Origin: Hyparrhenia diplandra
Lineage: Eukaryota > Streptophyta > Magnoliopsida > Poales > Poaceae
Length of the DNA stretch: 64,000 nucleotides
Assembly: GCA_015847255.1 (NCBI GenBank)
Contig: JADLZK010000226.1
Coordinates: 1 to 64,000, forward strand
Reading direction: 5' to 3'
The notes beneath the pieces are model-generated. The model was not told where the DNA came from and did not search any database. It was given only the letters and a program-made list of their open reading frames with translations. Shown one piece after another: positions 23,685-35,134 of this stretch; position 1 is the stretch's first letter, and each line of letters starts with the position of its first letter. Made by a program: the position numbers and the translations under genes.

Positions 23685-24996
23685 GCGAGGGTGGGGGGAT
23701 AATAGTTGGCCAAACATCCTCTTTAAACCATATATATGTTACTGTAATTAATCATTACATTGCATCGTGAGTGAATTCTTTCACCTTACCATTGTGCTAG
23801 ATAAATTTTCATGATTCTGAAAAGGAAAACTGGTAAATATATATATAGTTATATACCACCACTGGTTCCCTAAAGAAAAAATCTGCCAAGTACCGTTCTC
23901 CATCATTGGGTTCATAATACTAACATGTGCAGTTATGGTGCCTTTATTTTCATCCTTTCATGCATGACATATGTAGGAAATATTTTATTATTGCATCAAC
24001 CCACGGTTGTCCGCAAAGGAGCCTTTCTTCTTCTTCTTTTTTTAGTTTGTTATTTATATTGGCTTGAGTTCTGAATGTTTTATGTAAATATTGATTGTAA
24101 TGATTCATGGCTAACAAGGTGAATGACATCGCCAATGATCTTATATATGTGGGTGTTATACAGGTGGAATAGTTTGGTTTAATAATTTTGATATTTACCA
24201 ATAAGTTTGGATGGAGTTTGGATCCTGTAGGACTAGGATCATTTCCTTTTCTTGAAAACTGATCAAATCTTTTTTTAGGTGTGACTCTTTGGTTGCATGG
24301 AATTATTCACAACCCCAGTTATTTCATGTGAACTCCTTGCTAAATAATGCTAGCTTAATTTTTATCTAGCATATTTCTCTTACTGTATATAGGTTTTGTT
24401 AGGTGATCATATTATTTACAAAAGTACACTATTTGTCTCCATATTCTCAAACACATCACCATTTATAGTACCAAAATCTGGCTTTTGTGTTTCATTATGA
24501 GCACCAATATGTATACTATGTTTGGGTTTGTCACACTAAAATTATACTACTGGACATGTGCTCCAAAATAAATTGCGATAAGTACTATGAACATGTATTG
24601 GATATCTGCGTGGATGTAAAAAGTGTTCCTATAGTATCATCTTGTGTTTTTCATTCTGTAACTATATAGCTTACATATTCTGTAACTAGCTTACATATTG
24701 TAACTAGCTTAGAAGAAAAGCTAGACGTCAAAGGCTTAACTACTTTGTTAAGTCCAGACTGGAGCTAGGGTTGTGTGAGGAGTTAAAATAATAGAGCAAC
24801 AACACAAGGGCTTTTATATATCTTGTGTGTGTCACTTCTTCTGCTATACATATATCTCTCTCCTTATTTTTACTGCAGTCAAATTTCATTGATATACCTC
24901 TATCATGTATGTCTGTAATAATTAAAAAAAAAAAAAAGACGTCCTTACTTCTTTTTTCCAAAAGTTTCTAATGAAGCTATGCCTAATGTTTTGCAG

Positions 24997-25204
24997 GGCT
25001 TTACACAATCAGGGAGTAGACGGGGAGAGTTATTTTGAAGCCATGCACAGAGCTGGAGGAGGCCTAGCTACTACCGTCGTCAGGGTTGGAACCGTTGAAG
25101 GGTGCTTGTTCTTCCTCCACCGCGACTTGAATACAAACAGAAACCTCGAGAAACCATACTTATTACTTATACCAAAACTCAGGTGCAGAATAATGCCTAG
25201 CTAG
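24997..25204 (+). other. Exon-like open stretch of unknown nature
   Basis: It follows an acceptor-like TGTTTTGCAG and stays open for about 68 codons (containing GESYFEAMHRAGGGLATTVV and RDLNTNRNLEKPYLLLIPK) to a stop at 25202-25204. A transcript-end-like AT-rich stretch follows up to about 25440. I do not recognise the protein and see no upstream partner exon. It may be the last exon of a decayed gene, or chance. Confidence 0.2.
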
Positions 25205-26406
25205 ACTGAGATGAGCAAACGTTTTGATGGCATGGGCGGCGCCATGCATCGTGCTTTTCTTTTGTTCTCTGAGAAGGTTTTTTGGAACATCCTTTTTTCT
25301 CTGATGGTGCTCTCTCATGGTGCATGGCAACATATTTGGTTGCTGTGCTGGTTGTAAACTTTTTGTGGATTAAGCGGAAGTTTAAACTTTTGACTGTGAC
25401 AGTTGTGGTCTGTGATTCTATGTGTACAGTAATTAAACTGTAGACTCACCCCCTTTCCCTTTTAGGCCTGGTCAAGAGATACTCCTATACTCCTATGGTC
25501 CTACCTGCCGTTGTGTGCATTGTGGCAGTGGGTGGGCATTACCCAGGACCAGGCCGGCCACCAGATGACGAGACGGCCAGACCATGTCCATGTGAGACTG
25601 CACTGTGCTGTTCAGGTGAGCAAATGCAACGCCACGCGCCGTGCACTGTGCTGCCAATCTCTGCCTGGCTGTGACCCTCCCTGTGTCTGTGTGGCTGTCA
25701 GCAGCTGCTAGCGCCAAGTACAGGCTGCTGCAGCCTCCAACGCCGTGTAGGCCAGGTTGCGCTGCCACGGCCGGTGATCGATGGCGAGGGGAGGCTACGG
25801 CGCGAGTAGCTAGGCCTGCGGCATGGGCGCAAACACGATAAGCCGGTGGTGGGCCGGGCAGTCCGATCGATAAGCTAATTACTCCTACCGGCGCTGGCCG
25901 ATCCATCGCGTCCTCGCCGGTGCCGGCCGGCATTCATGATTCAGGGCCGGACGGTTGCGTTCTGCAACTGCATCTGCATGCGTGGGGTCTGTCTGTCCCT
26001 GTTCATGTCCGTGCACGGCGACCTGGAGCGCGGCCGGTGATGATTGCATGCGCGTTTCCAGCCGGTCGCGGAGGCCGCCTGGCCGTCATCATGTCGTGCT
26101 GGGCCGGGCACTCGGCGTCGTCGCGTGCGTGAGCCTGCTGCAGCGTCGTACTGCGGCGCCGCATTATGAGCCAGAGCCGTGTAGCCGTCCGTGCCTCCGT
26201 GGACCATGTCATGTCCGTCCGGGCTGCCGCCGCCGTGTGCCTGTGTTCGATCGCCCAGCGGCCCCAGCTGTGTTTGCTCCATCGGTGCGTTGGAAGAACT
26301 GTATCCGTGTGCGGTGTGTTTGCCGTTTGTTCCTTGCTGATATCTCGCGTTTCGTCCATGCTAGCGACAAAAAGACCCGGTGGATCGAGGATTCGAGGAT
26401 AGGAAA
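25205..26406. other. Spacer; GC-rich part open on both strands, no gene supported
   Basis: From about 25490 to 26350 GC content is high and many short frames are open on both strands, none with a recognisable domain. I treat them as compositional. A promoter or a decayed gene cannot be excluded. Confidence 0.3.
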
Positions 26407-27058
26407 GAAAAAACTAAGAGCAACTCTTCCATACTCTCCATATTCAGGCCTCAATCTCCCCTCATGCTCTTATTTCTGGGACCATGAAGGGGAGATCATA
26501 CTTTTCAGTTTCAACAATTTACATTGGGCCGGCTTGGTAGAGCTTATCTGAAAATCGCTTCGTAGATAAGTTGCACAACTAGTAAAAGCAGCGGTCAAAA
26601 AAAGCTGGTATGATCCAGCTTCTGCTTTTTAAGTACAAAATAGGATCTGCGGAAATAAGCGGGGCCAGAATAAACTGCTCAAAACCATGGCGTTTGGTTG
26701 TTGATTTCAGCTTATTTGAGCCATAAGCATCTTATAAGCTATACCAAGCAGGCCCATTCTTCAGCATGACTAGAGCTGCAGTCACCTGAGCCAGATGTGC
26801 CGCTGCAACAACACACTGACTCTGAGGTGGTCTCTTCCCAACATCTCATCTTCACTCATTAGATCAGACACCTGGTATTCTCCCATCACCTTGGTTTCTT
26901 GTAACGTCGATCTCTTGCCAGTGCATCGATCGTAAGGCACATAGCTCAGTTCATGAGAGCGAACATGAGAGAAGGAATAGAGAATGATAAGTGGGTCCCC
27001 TTATATTAGTGTTTGTTGGAATAGATTGGAGAGCATCTATTCGAGTAGGAGTATATGC
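26407..27058. mobile_element. MITE (26525-26756), perhaps nested in an older one
   Basis: The inner element begins GGGCCGGCTTGGTAGAGCTTA and ends TAAGCTATACCAAGCAGGCCC, a good inverted repeat about 230 bp apart. The outer ends are weaker: AAGAGCAACTCTTCCATACTCTCC near 26415 and a reversed GGAGAGCATCTATTCGAG near 27030. They may be the split arms of an older element. Confidence 0.6.
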
Positions 27059-27289
27059 TAAGGGCGTCCACAACGGCCACAGTGAATCGCTAGCTCGGAG
27101 CAAGCTAGAAACAATAGAAAAAGAGGCAACGAGCTAGGCGGGGGATGCGTCAGAGACTCCGTAAACACTTGGGAAGACGTGCGAGCGAAGCAGCGCTTCC
27201 GTCGTCGCTAGCGTTGAGTCTCTCCCTCCTTCGGATTGGTTAATCAGCCCTCCTAGCTAGCAGGTTGTCAGCCATTGGAGCCGCCCTAA
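27059..27289. mobile_element. Tourist-like MITE, first of a tandem pair
   Basis: TAA at 27059-27061 is followed by GGGCGTCCACAACGG. The right end CCATTGGAGCCGCCC is followed by TAA at 27287-27289. The exact TAA duplication and imperfect inverted ends fit PIF/Harbinger MITEs. Confidence 0.75.
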
Positions 27290-27622
27290 GGGCGTCCCCA
27301 ACAATCTAGATAGTCTGCTATCGATTTGACGTCCATCTCAGCAGGCGAGTTAAAACAGCCATGCCTCCGATCCAACAGTGCAAATGTGCTCCAAAGCAGC
27401 ACTATACTATTTTTTATATTGTCCCGAGAAGATGAGTGGTGGTAGAAACGCGAAGGAAGGGAGTGGCGTGTCGAGGGTGGCCTCGGGGCACGCATAAATC
27501 GCCTAGCGACGAACTCGCCGCTAGCGCCGAGGATTTTAGCACTCTCTCTCATCCATGTCGCGGGTTTCCTACGTCGGCTAGCTCCTAGATAGCTCCTAGA
27601 TAGACCATTGGGGGCGCCGTAA
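27287..27622. mobile_element. Tourist-like MITE, second of a tandem pair sharing one TAA
   Basis: It starts at the TAA that ends the first element (27287-27289) and continues GGGCGTCCCCAACAATC. The right end is GACCATTGGGGGCGCCG followed by TAA at 27620-27622. The termini are related to those of the first element, but the interior is different. Confidence 0.75.
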
Positions 27623-29629
27623 GAGCATCTTCGGTCACAGCTCTAAAAAAATAAGCTCATATTTCTAATTTTGGAGTCAATTTATAAAAATTTGAGAACC
27701 CAAATTTAATCCCAACTCCAGTGGGCCTTTTCAAATTTTGTGGGCATAGGGAAAAAACCGCCGCGAGTGCCGAAGCGAGGCGTATATGGCGCCAGGACTT
27801 GTCGCCTCTAGGGCTTGTGCACTTCTTGCCACCGCCCATAGGAGGCGGGCGGCGGGAGAAGAGGAAGAGGAGGGCGGGATGGATGCGTGGCGGTGGGGTG
27901 GTGGCGGCGAGATGCGTGGCGGCGGGGTGACGGGCGGCGAGATGCGCGTGGCAGCGGGGTGACGGGCGACCGGGGGGCGGACACGCTGAGCGAGGATGAC
28001 GCTACGCGCTCGTTGGTCCTGCACGAAGCCGTGGGCGGGAACGTGCTGGCGCGTGGTGGAGCGCGACGACACAAGCAACCCGCCACCGGCCGCGCCCTCA
28101 CGGCCAGGACTCTCCCCCGGTGCTCACAGCGCACCTTGCCGCGGACTCCGCGCTAGGTGCCACCTCGATCCTTGGCATGGACCCTAAACATGCCCTCTCC
28201 TGATTTTTAGAGACCATCAAATCAAAATTAGGAGCTCCATGATTTAAGGACTCTTGGTACTCAAAATGCATTCCCAATCTAGAAACCACGGGATAGTTTT
28301 AGTACTTACCATTAAGTTACGTGGACACACACGACACAAAGGTTTAGAAGCACTTCACCAAGCAGACTCCACCTGTAGAGTCTATGGCCTAGGATCGTGT
28401 ATCAAAGAAACTATGGCTCCCAATGCAATATTTTTTCACCTAGAGTCTACAGAAAAATCAAGCCATCATTCTCCCATACCTACCGGATCTTTTGTTTCTC
28501 CAACTATGCAACAGCGTGGGCATGAGAGGCAGGGACGGGAATGGAGATGGGAACGTGATTTCCATCTGCATGCGACGAGTGCACAGGGAGGCCAGAGGGG
28601 CTAGAGGCGAGCTCTTGTGCGCCAGCGAGGCCCCAGACGCCATGGCCGCTGTGCAGGAACGGAACCAGAGGATGCCCGCGGAATCTAAAAAAAGACTCCG
28701 CGACACCCGCGCGAGCCAGCGACGGCGTGGTCCGCGGCGGCCGCGGAAATCTTCGACGGCTGCGCGAGCTCCCGCCGGAGGCCGCGCGAGATCCGAGGGC
28801 GGCCCTCCTGTGGTGTCTGCGCGAGCGACGCGGCCACGCATGACGGTGGCGACGCGCGAGCTCCCGCCGGCGGCTGCGCTCTCCATGGCGGCATGGCCGG
28901 CGGCGACGCGAGGATGGTCTCCCCACGGCGGTGCCAAGTCGCGGCCCGAGCTGCGTTCGCGCATGGTGCGCCGACGGGAAAGCCGGGCGCACGGGATCAG
29001 ACAGGGGCGTGAAGAAACGATGGTTTTCCTCCCAACAAGGACGCGACTGGTTTCATCCATCTCGATCGCTGCGTAGACGTCGTTTCTTTTTAGACGTTTT
29101 TCTTCAATTTCTCCCCCTCTTCTTAATAAATGCCCCGCCACATCAGCAAATCGCTTTTTACGTGGCAACGTAATTAATGACTATAGACTCTACCGTAGCT
29201 GCGACAGTTTGTGAAGCTCTTTCTTAGAGAACTCAAGTGAGATGAGCCGTGTTGAAGTACGAGCTCTAAACAGTTTGTGAAAAGAAGTACGGATAACTGT
29301 GGGAGTGTCATACGGGAAGGGCCAGCCGCCGAATCTCTGGTCAAAGGATAACTGTTTTTTCTGCACAGAGAATTTATGAGCAGTAGACGGCCATATCATC
29401 TCGTGGTCCCATCATGGACGGACGGGGATTAACGCATCTCACCAACATCAGCACATGTCAAACTGTGGCACCGCGACAGCATCAACATTGATCACGGCTA
29501 CCACGTACCACAGCGTGCCAGACATGCATCTATCATCAGACCTGAAGGCCGTGCATAACGGGTTTGTTTGGATCGCTTCTGAATGAAATATTAAAATTTG
29601 CCAGCCAAAAATTCAGCAACTTTTGATTT
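27623..29629. other. GC-rich spacer, no gene supported
   Basis: Several frames of 100-240 codons are open on both strands between 27730 and 29170, dominated by Arg, Ala, Pro and Ser, with no domain I recognise. The block near 27650-28260 has loosely inverted AT-rich edges (ATTTCTAATTTTGG and CAAAATTAGGAG), so it may be a transposon that carries a gene fragment. Confidence 0.3.
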
Positions 29630-29882
29630 TAAGGCCTTGTTTAGATTGCTAAAATTTGTAACTGCACGTAACATCGCATAATCTGAAGCATGTTTCGCTT
29701 TGTTAATAAGGCAGGCTCAAAAGATCAATCGTCTCATGAATGCACATCTAAACTGTGTAATTAGTTATTTTTACCTACATTTAATACTCCAAACATATGT
29801 CTTTTGATGTATTTAATGTGATGTGATGGAGAGAAAGTGGAAAAAAAGGTTAGAAATTTTTAGCCATCTAAACAAGGCCTAA
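29630..29882. mobile_element. Tourist-type MITE
   Basis: TAA-GGCCTTGTTTAGATTGC at the left and GCCATCTAAACAAGGCC-TAA at the right form a terminal inverted repeat with an exact TAA duplication (29630-29632 and 29880-29882). This end sequence is typical of abundant PIF/Harbinger MITEs in panicoid grasses. Confidence 0.9.
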
Positions 29883-30911
29883 CTGTTAGTACTAGCCTAG
29901 CTCCGTATTGTAATTAGTTCGCTCCTAAAACTGATTAGTCTATCATACTCAGTCTGTTAAGTCTATGACAAAATTTGTGTTTAACTTTTGTTTGTTAAAT
30001 CTTTGATAGTATGATACATTTTGGTCGCAAATCAAGCACTCCTCGAGCTAGCTATCATGTATTCCTCTAGTCATGAAACCACGTGGTGAGGAAAGTAGGC
30101 CCTCCTTGAAACCTGCGGACTTGGGGTATGGTCCGCTCCAATTGGGATTGGGCACAGAAACGTCGTCCGATCGATCCGGTGTGTTTATCCAAGGCCTTGA
30201 CTGCTCTATCGATCCTGCGAGTTGGGACGACGGCCAGTTGGCCACATCTACGCTGCACGTACACGCGCGCGCGTTCCAGCCGCCCGGCCGCCCCCTCGGA
30301 CCACGTCGAATGGGCAGGCCAAACCGGATCTCCCCGCACTGCCGCTGCGTCGTCCAGCGGTCCAGCTCCAGCCCACGCTCTGACGAATCTCCGCGCCGGG
30401 TACAGTACGTACGTATCGTCTCGGGAAGCGTGTTCCTGGGTGGGTGCAAGAACCGAAGCGAACGGGAGGGCAACGGCCGGCGGCGACGCCATGAATCCGC
30501 CAGGCACGCGTCGAGCGAGAGGACAGAAAAGAGACCACAAACCCCAGAACGCCTCGTTCGTCGCAAAACCCCGGACCGCCTCGTTCGACGCACTGATTGC
30601 CTTGCATAGTGAAACTGACGACAGCGATCCGGCCAGAGTCCCACAGACATCATATGTGTAGAAGAAGCAGGTTTCATCTCCATGGTACCAAGGCATCTCA
30701 TCTCCAACTCCATGGTTGCACACTTACCATTCCTTCCCAGATTATTTGTCGCTTTGTGTTAGTATGGTGTAAGTTTGACTCTTTTTATACAAAGTGTGTG
30801 CGCAACATTTGTACCTCTAAATACTCCTAGTTTTGTGAAAGTTGTTTCTTAGAGATGAAAGGGACGGATATTTTTGGACAAAAACGAGTACTACACCTGC
30901 ATATAAAAATA
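29883..30911. other. Spacer; GC-rich block open on both strands
   Basis: Between 30060 and 30710 frames of up to about 220 codons overlap on both strands. A short direct repeat (GCCTCGTTCG twice near 30550-30590) and a palindromic G-box CCACGTGG at 30079-30086 are visible. I recognise no protein domain, so I do not call a gene. Confidence 0.3.
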
Positions 30912-31268
30912 TACTCCCTCTATCATCTTTTCTTAGTCATGAGCAGAGATGTCTCAGATACCAAGGAGCGGAGAGGGAGCGTTCGAGGAATTAATTTTGA
31001 CGCTAGATGCCATACTAATGTGGTCCTACCTTTGCCACTTGGATCATATTGATTGGATCAGTTCCTTTCTATGCATGCATGCATGTTTGTCATGACCATA
31101 ATAAACCTATAGCATTCGTTCTTTTGGCAACCCATTCACGGATATCAATGCTGACTCTTCGTGATCCTGCTCGTAAATTAATCGCTAGCTTTGGCAAGCC
31201 AGCCCGCCCTACATTACATCAAAAGTGAAAAATAAGTCGACGCCTTACAAAAGATGATGGAGGGAGTA
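30912..31268. mobile_element. 357-bp element with 18-bp CTCCCTC ends
   Basis: The left end is TA-CTCCCTCTATCATCTTTT; the right end is AAAAGATGATGGAGGGAG-TA. The ends match as an 18-bp inverted repeat with one mismatch, flanked by TA. This is Stowaway-like but longer than the usual MITE, and its interior is unlike the other Stowaways here. Confidence 0.8.
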
Positions 31269-32036
31269 TCTAGAAAAGTCAAAACATCTTATCGTTTGAA
31301 ATATAGTTAGTATCGTAATAAAATTTATGTTAATGTATAATCAATTGTTATTATGTTGAAATAACAAATATAATTATCCTACTATTGTCATCTTATCCAT
31401 CAAATCAAACAAAAAATAGCTTATTTATACTCGCAATCCGTCAACATGAATTATCAGGTCACTTTGAATTTGAGTTTTTTATTTATTTTCTGCTTCTATC
31501 TATGAAATTTCTGTAAGATTTTTATGAAGTTTCTATGTTCCTGTGGGTCTAAAACTTTAGATAACCCCGGCATTATATCTAATTTTCTCCTTAATCCAAA
31601 CACAAATGTGACCTGATTCGAATCGTAGCCAGCCAGCATACATACTCTTCCCGACACCACCAAGACGTCCTCTGCCCGCTGGGTAGTCCGGTTCAGGCAA
31701 AAGAGGGCAAACCTTGTAAAGACAAGATGATAAAAGGATGGCTGCCACTCTCACTAGCAGCAGCAGCAGGCACCGCCGTAGGCTTCATCAGGCAGGCTCG
31801 TCCTGTTCCTGTTCCTGCTACTGTGCCCTGCCCGCCCGCCCTTCTCGTCTTTCTCTCCCATCGCTTTCTTATCCCGCCCCTTCCGACCTCTCTCGTCGTC
31901 GCCGAAACATCACTCGCAGCTGCTCCTACCATCGCCACTTGCTCCTACCATCTCTCTCGCTGTCGCAGCCTCATCTTTCAAGCTTGTACTACTCGATTGC
32001 TAGGTGCTGTCTCTCTTTCTCGCGACCAAGCTCCTC

Positions 32037-33104
32037 ATGTCGCTTGGCAAAAGAGACATGAGTCAGGAGCGCCTGTACCAAGATCGCAAGGACGTGCCGC
32101 CCGTGCACTTCACCACGCCGCCGCCGCCTCCGCCGTCCCATCACCGCCACCAGCAGCAGCACGGCGGACACGGTGAGCAGCAGCAGCAGCAGCAGCAGCT
32201 GGAGTGCTTCTCCGATGAGGTGGACAGCCGCGGGAGTGCCGAGCAGAAGGAGCCCGCCAGTGCCAGTGGTGGGGCACTGGTAGTGTCGGGTGGCGGCGGC
32301 GGCGGCGGCGACGGGGCGAGCATCGAGTTGTCCAAGAAGCGGAGGGCCGGCCCCGGGGTCCAAGAACAAGCCGAAGCCGCCCGTGGTGATCACGCGGGAG
32401 GCGGAGCCGGCCACCGCGATGCGTCCACACGTGATCGAGATCCCCTGCGGCTGCGACGTGGCCGACGCGCTCGCGCGCTTCGCGGCGCGCCGGAACCTCG
32501 GGATCTGCGTGCTCGCGGGCACGGGCGCCGTCGCCAACGTGTCGCTCCGCCACCCGATGCCCGCCGGCGGTGGCGTCGGCGCTGGCGCACCGACCGCCAT
32601 CGTGTTCCACGGGCAGTACGAGATCCTGTCCATCTCCGCCACGTTCCTGCCCCCGCCATGTCTGCCGTGGCGCCACAGGCCGCCGCCGCCGCCGCGTGCC
32701 TCTCCATCTCGCTGGCGGGGCCGCACGGGCAGGTCGTCGGCGGCGCCGTGGCGGGCCCGCTGTACGCCGCGTCCACCGTCGTCCTCGTCGCGGCCGCCTT
32801 CACCAACCCCACCTTCCACCGCCTCCCCGCAGACGACGACGCGCCCGTGTCCGTGTCCGTCTCGCGCTCCGCCGGCAGCGGCGCCGACCCAGCGGACGGG
32901 CACCAGCAGCGCTCCGCGGAGCAGCCGCCGCAAGAACCTCGTCCTCTCGCCGTACGACGCCCGGCCCCGCCGCACCTTGCCTCGGCATCAGCAGCGCAGC
33001 CTGTGGAGCCGTGCGGCGGCCCACCAGCCGTGCCCATCTACGCCGCTTGCCACCCGCAGGCACAAGACGTGATTTGGCCGCCACCGCCGCCGCCGCCGTA
33101 CTGA
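32037..33104 (+). CDS. AT-hook nuclear-localised (AHL) protein, intronless, frame-broken
   Basis: DNA-binding nuclear protein of the plant AHL family, which binds AT-rich DNA through the minor groove and works in complexes formed through its PPC domain. The start MSLGKRDMSQERL is the first in-frame ATG. A proline/histidine/glutamine-rich segment follows (PPPPPPSHHRHQQQ, then eight Q), then a glycine run. Next is an AT-hook whose core is split by frame breaks at about 32343-32356 (SKKRR, then GSKNKPKPPVV in another frame). The PPC domain then reads MRPHVIEIPCGCDVADAL, NLGICVLAGTGAVANVSLRHP and FHGQYEILSISATFLPP. A third break near 32655 returns to the first frame (CLSISLAGPHGQVVGGAVAG). The tail WPPPPPPPY is typical of the intronless clade. 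All three breaks lie in G or C runs and sum to three bases. Confidence 0.88.
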   Translation: MSLGKRDMSQERLYQDRKDVPPVHFTTPPPPPPSHHRHQQQHGGHGEQQQQQQQLECFSDEVDSRGSAEQKEPASASGGALVVSGGGGGGGDGASIELSKKRRAGPGVQEQAEAARGDHAGGGAGHRDASTRDRDPLRLRRGRRARALRGAPEPRDLRARGHGRRRQRVAPPPDARRRWRRRWRTDRHRVPRAVRDPVHLRHVPAPAMSAVAPQAAAAAACLSISLAGPHGQVVGGAVAGPLYAASTVVLVAAAFTNPTFHRLPADDDAPVSVSVSRSAGSGADPADGHQQRSAEQPPQEPRPLAVRRPAPPHLASASAAQPVEPCGGPPAVPIYAACHPQAQDVIWPPPPPPPY

Positions 33105-34547
33105 TCGCGCGCGCGTGCCCAGTGATCAATCATCGGCGGGACGCGTCGTCTACCGCTGCATTCGCTACGTGTAAGCAGGTTAGTGACGTGACGGTGCACG
33201 CCCCATCTACATTGACCTTGTTAGCTGCTGCTCCTGGGGTTTTAACTCTCTTGATCTGCATTACAAGAAGATCGAACACCTCCTGCTGCTTATTGTTTCT
33301 TTCAAACTAGTAGTACTACTTGTAACAAGCAGACACAAGCAGTGCGTTAGTTTTTGTGATCTTTCTCGGTGATTGAAATCTAACCGGATCTGGGACGGTG
33401 AAATTTTTAGATTATTTTGAACGTGCAACTGTTTGATGGTTCGTTCGTTTCATTCACTTCTGCAAAGAATTAAAACCAAGCAATCAGTAACACGGTCTTG
33501 ATCATGTGCACAGCAGTCTGCTCAATAGTTGCTGGCCTAACTTTTATAGCTGTTCAGACCTTGGTATAGCTAGGTGCATGAACCACTGATTGGTGCTTCT
33601 CTTCTGTATGGGCTGCAGAACACTGATATTGTCGACACACTGTTTGGTTGGAACCGTAGAAATCACAACGAATCTAGTAGGCCATAGCGTCGTTGCGGTT
33701 TTCGGTCGAACTTTTATAATACGGAGTAGAAAACATTTCATGTACAAATATCAATATCCTTTTTAAGAAACTAAGGTTAAATTTTTGTAAGGCCACAAGC
33801 TAAAGCTATCAAAAAAAAAAAAAAAAAAAAAGAGAGACATGAACTCATGAGCTGCGGTCTCTACGGCTGTTTGATCTTTGCTAGGTCAACGCTGTAACTT
33901 TGACGCATGACACTAACGGGTTCTAGTCGAAACCGACAGCATGTTGGGCTGCTCGTTTTTTGCAATTGATAAGAGGTGGCTGATTTCTTGATGAAAAAGG
34001 TGCTACTGAGTATAGATCATTGTATCATATCATCATATCATAGAAAGATGTCTGTAATGACTGCCTACCTAGTATTTCAAAGACGGTTATAAAAGTAATA
34101 GGGATATCAACAAAGTAGCACACAATTTAGTGAGTTTAGCTATATATTGAGTCAAAGAATTCTTGTATTTGGGTTGATGAACCCCTAGCTTCATTATTGA
34201 AGCCCTAGTGAACTATGTATCCATGTTTTCAAATTAATGAAGTGTGCCAGATGGCTCCCCTCAAGAATTCACACGTCTTAACTAAACTCAATTTCGTGTT
34301 GTTCCTAGTTTCCCTAAGTTAATGCAACCTGAGTTTTTCTACCAAAAAGCTGCAGCGGATGGCCGTCAACTTGAGTTTCAATCCCATCAGGACTTAGGAT
34401 ATTTTTTTTAACGTATGAATCAGGGGCGCTGCCGCTGATTTCAGATTGGATGGTGATTCCAACGATGTCTTTCAAGTTGTAATCGCTTCCTGTTGTTGGC
34501 ACGTACTACTTCGCCTCTAAGCTTGACATTGGGGAACACAGAAACCC
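33105..34547. other. 3' flank of the AHL gene and AT-rich spacer
   Basis: The first 300 bp are the likely 3' UTR. A poly(A) run lies near 33811-33832 with no clear target duplication. No gene recognised. Confidence 0.4.
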
Positions 34548-34668
34548 TAAACACCATGCCATTAAACTTCCGTGCTCCGAAAATAATCCTTGTAAAGGGC
34601 AAGTCGTCCCTAAGCACCATGCCATTAAACTTCCGTGCTCGGAAAATAATCATTGTAAAGGGCAGGCG
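34548..34668 (+). repeat. Two-copy 63-bp tandem repeat
   Basis: Unit 1 (34548-34610) and unit 2 (from 34611) share CACCATGCCATTAAACTTCC, GTGCTC, GAAAATAATC and TTGTAAAGGGCA. Only a few substitutions separate them, so the duplication is fairly recent. Non-coding. Confidence 0.85.
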
Positions 34669-35094
34669 TGATCACCTATCGTTGATCCACTACACGTGTC
34701 CATACATGTCATCCAATAGAAGTGGCATACGTTGTTGAATGATCTGTTCGGTGACACTTATTCACTGAGAGAGATTTTGGCCACAACGGCTACACCAAAG
34801 TGACCAAACACTCTGTGCATATGCACACGTGTCGTAAATCTGCTGCAAGTGGCTATAGCTACCGTCACGTGTTATTTGTTATTTCAAGCATCAGCACATG
34901 CATGTCAAACATCAGCACATGCTATAGCTACCTCGTCAGACCGATCTTGTTTTTCCCCCCTTGCTCACCCTCTTGCTAAATATCGTCTCCTTGCTTCGAT
35001 CTGAGGCGTAAACCTTGTACCTTGCTCATCTTGTCAGTACGCCACCGTCAAGACTCCATGATGATGCAGGGAAACGGCCAACGGGGAGCGAGAG
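34669..35094. other. Spacer with a short repeat
   Basis: CATCAGCACATGC occurs twice within 34880-34925, and GCTATAGCTACC twice around it. No gene recognised. Confidence 0.4.
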
Positions 35095-35134
35095 AACGCT
35101 CAATTTTTTTTTTTTTTTTGACAACAACGCTCAA
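35095..35134 (-). mobile_element. Micro-retroinsertion: 22-nt tail with 9-bp target duplication
   Basis: AACGCTCAA occurs at 35095-35103 and 35126-35134. Between them is a T run and GACAAC; read on the minus strand this is GTTGTC plus poly(A). Confidence 0.6.

Noticed and set aside
27720..29170. Long frames on both strands as genes
   Set aside because: Overlapping, Arg/Ala/Pro-rich, no domains; explained by GC content.
30048..30713. 221-codon minus-strand frame
   Set aside because: Four other frames are equally open over the same interval and nothing resembles a known family.
32037..33104. Calling the AHL gene a pseudogene
   Set aside because: All three breaks are in G/C runs, sum to three bases, and conserved residues are otherwise intact; sequence error is more likely.
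33811..33832. Another micro-retroinsertion at a poly(A) run
   Set aside because: No duplicated flanking word is visible. The same holds for runs near 14132, 22158, 22932 and 23641.
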